From contig JASANG010002266.1 in the NCBI GenBank assembly GCA_030248215.1, positions 1 through 64,000 on the forward strand: a stretch of 64,000 nucleotides of DNA. Reading direction: 5' to 3'. This DNA is from Enoplolaimus lenunculus. Taxonomy: Eukaryota; Nematoda; Enoplea; Enoplida; Thoracostomopsidae. Positions 61,736 through 64,000 of this stretch are shown here, piece by piece; position 1 is the stretch's first letter, and each line of letters opens with the position of its first letter. The notes under the pieces were generated by a model, which was given only the letters and a program-made list of their open reading frames with translations, did no database searches and was not told where the DNA came from. A program made the translations under genes and the position numbers.

Positions 61736-61845
61736 CTGTGAAATGTGAAATATTTACCAATTTAACCAGTGAAATCTTCGCGAAATTCAATTTTTGCGTA
61801 TATTTTGCACCAGGTTGTATTTTGAATTAAAAATAAACCGTAAAA

Positions 61846-64000
61846 ATGAAATTTTTGTTGGTTACATTTCTTGCCGCTGTTGTATTCTGCGTGGTATATG
61901 GTAAGTTCAAAGCTATCGTTAATTAGCTAGTGGGTTTGGCAGCAGGTCCTTCGAAGGCGCTAAGGACAAGGTAGGTACTGTCTGGACACAGTGTCTGACA
62001 ATACGAGTTAATTCGAACAGACCTTGCATAATCGCTAAGCAAAGTTCCTTCGAACAAACTTTGTATTATGAAATAAGCTGAGTCCCTTCTGACAGACTCT
62101 GGACATAACAGTTGTCGTTTAAATATCGAGTTGACAATTTAACAAGGGTATGGACGGCAACGTCACCAAACATAGGTCGTTTAGAGGGAGTGCGAGTCTA
62201 CACGGGATATGAGTGACATTTGTACATGTAATTTAGAAACAAGAAAACTACAAACTTAGGGGCTCGTATATGGGGACAATTTTTTACAGTAGCGTAGGTA
62301 GTATAACGTGGATGACCCATAAGGCTATGCGTTACGATTAGCCTACAATTAAGCCTGTAAACCACGCAGATAATCGGGGGTACGGTATTAAAACTAGAGG
62401 ACCAGGCGAGTCCATCCCTTACTGGTCTTAGCCTGTAGGTACGATCTCTGAGTTTGTACGATGAAGCCCGCCGAACTCGCAATTCATTACTGAAGGCAGT
62501 TAAAACTGTATTAATTAAGTAAATTCAAGAACAAAACAATACAGAACATAAATACAAGTAACGAAATACAAGTAAAGAAATACCAGTAAAGAACCACTTA
62601 AACAGAAGCTAACTTAGAATTAGACTGATACGAGAATTAAGTCTAATTCTTGAGAAACACATTCGGAATTAAACTGCATCCTGTAATTCCTTAGAACACA
62701 ACTGAGCTGAATTAAGAGAAAAACAACAGTTCAAATGAACTCTCAAAAACCAGTTATTCTGGTTTTAATATCTTCTTTATTTCTTGTGAAATCTCTGATA
62801 ACTAGTTGATTTCCTCTTTAATTTCAATTAATTACGATTTTCCTCTTGAGAGGAAACTGGTTATTTCCGGAGTATCTTTATTATCTCCAGAGAATCCGGA
62901 AAAGCCAATGCATAAATCCGGATAACGGGTATGTCATTTGTGTCATAACCTTAAATGACATAGCCGACGATTCTAACAGATGACTTTAAAGATTATTTCA
63001 TATCGACCGGGGAGGGAGCAGCGGCAGGGACCGCTCACAAAGCCTGGGCCTTGGTTAAGCGTACGCAAAAAAATAGTGTAAAGTTAAAGCTGGGTCAGTC
63101 CTTTCTAAAAATGTTTAAGCGCAAATATAATTTAACCTCTCGTCACTTTGACAGTTGATTCCGCGCCCAAAGCTTGTATACATTTTTCGAATTGGTAATT
63201 GTTACGGTGTATAAGTGTTGATTTCAGTAAAATATGGCTACAACCGAATTTAGGGAATTTCAGTAGAAACGGTTCATATCAACGAAAGTAAAAAATTTGC
63301 AAATAAATAGTTTTCTGCTCAATTCACGTTCAGCATCTCAGTTTGTTTCAAAATTTACAAAAAAAATCATATGATACTGACAGACAGTGTAGGAAATTTG
63401 AAACACAAAACCGGACCGATACATGATGGTAGCAGACAACTACTGTTTTGGAATATGTTACCCAATAAGTAGAATTTGGCAAAACAGACCTGATCTGCCC
63501 CGTTTGTAATATGAACCTCACATAAACATATTCCTAAGCCTAACGTAAGGATGAGCCTACAATTAAGCGTAGGTCTTGCCTAAGCCTAATTAAAAATAGT
63601 CTAAAACTAAAGCTGTGCCAGTGTTTTCTGTCAATATTTTTAGCTCAACTCACCTCCAGTATCTGAATTTGGTTCAAAATTTACAGTCAATATAATCGTA
63701 GCTATTTAAATATGGCTCCAGATCTTCACTGTGAAATATTTAATGGTTTAAGTTTTAAGCTTCTAGCTTATGTAATTAACTTTTTAATTTTAAATTGACA
63801 AATGTTTTATCTTAGGGCGTTGGAATACCTCATTTATCGTTTAACTTAATTGAATAGTCATTGTTTTAATTTTCAAAAACTATATTTTTATACTTTTAAA
63901 CTTTTCACTCCGTTTTTATTCAATTAAGTCAGAAAAATAACTATTAATAGGATTGTATTTTTTCAGTTGTTTTTTCCAAATTGGCGACCTCAACATTATT
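61846..64000 (+). CDS. Small secreted protein (family member D), first exon only
   Basis: Exon 1 at 61846-61900 codes for MKFLLVTFLAAVVFCVVY plus one base, with the GTAAGTTC donor. The intron runs to the window end and matches gene B's intron. By that alignment the second exon should start roughly 180 bases beyond 64000, so its cysteine-rich part cannot be read here. Only 61846-61900 is coding within the window. Confidence 0.78.

Larger units (their letters stand above)
61341..64000 (+). repeat. Array unit 3 (incomplete at window end)
   Basis: Starts TCATGTGAGCCGGATGGTAA. It follows unit 1 closely through intron 1, including the TTAGGC-type element (63500-63620), and is cut by the window end at a point equal to 44060 in unit 1. 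Confidence 0.85.

Overview
The window is AT-rich animal nuclear DNA with few genes, long introns and very many short non-autonomous DNA transposons. Genes have GT-AG introns and include a Rab GTPase, a TPR protein and a family of small secreted cysteine-rich proteins. No rRNA, no intact tRNA, no transposase ORF and no viral, LTR or Polinton element was recognised. The host is a metazoan invertebrate. An ascidian is my best guess from gene size, base composition and the dense small inverted-repeat elements, but nothing seen here proves it.

Layout. 1-22000 holds no gene I can defend; it is filled by MITE families, tRNA-like fragments, satellites and plain AT-rich sequence. 22046-25316 (minus) is a four-exon TPR-repeat gene. 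27131-28417 (plus) is a two-exon gene for an 87-aa secreted six-cysteine protein. 28420-33180 is again repeats. 33182-38210 (plus) is a six-exon divergent Rab of the Rab5/21/22 type, with a polyglutamine tract in its C-terminal region and an unusual C-terminus. From 39541 to the window end lies a tandem array related to the 27131 gene: an orphan first exon (39976), two complete genes (42093-44447 and 54212-56338), a truncated first exon (53954) and a first exon whose partner lies beyond the window (61846). The array units start near 41586, 49644 and 61341.

The small secreted proteins share one design: a 55-nt first exon coding a signal peptide, a phase-1 intron, and a second exon with cysteine spacing C-x3-C-x16-C-x8-C-x3-C-x24-C. 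The two complete array copies differ by 21 amino-acid-changing and 2 silent base changes in exon 2, while the adjacent 3' flank differs by only about 3 percent. This is the pattern of diversifying selection, as in secreted recognition, defence or toxin-like proteins.

Transposons have shaped the array. A PIF/Harbinger-like MITE brackets a promoter plus signal-peptide exon (39541-40462). A 3.8-kb element with TAA target duplications sits exactly in the TATA box of one copy (50039-53846), and a fresh promoter plus exon 1 lies just downstream. Two TTAA-flanked piggyBac-like MITEs carrying a tRNA-type promoter sit in one intron (54987-55510). Two other MITE groups carry arrays of the hexamer TTAGGC.
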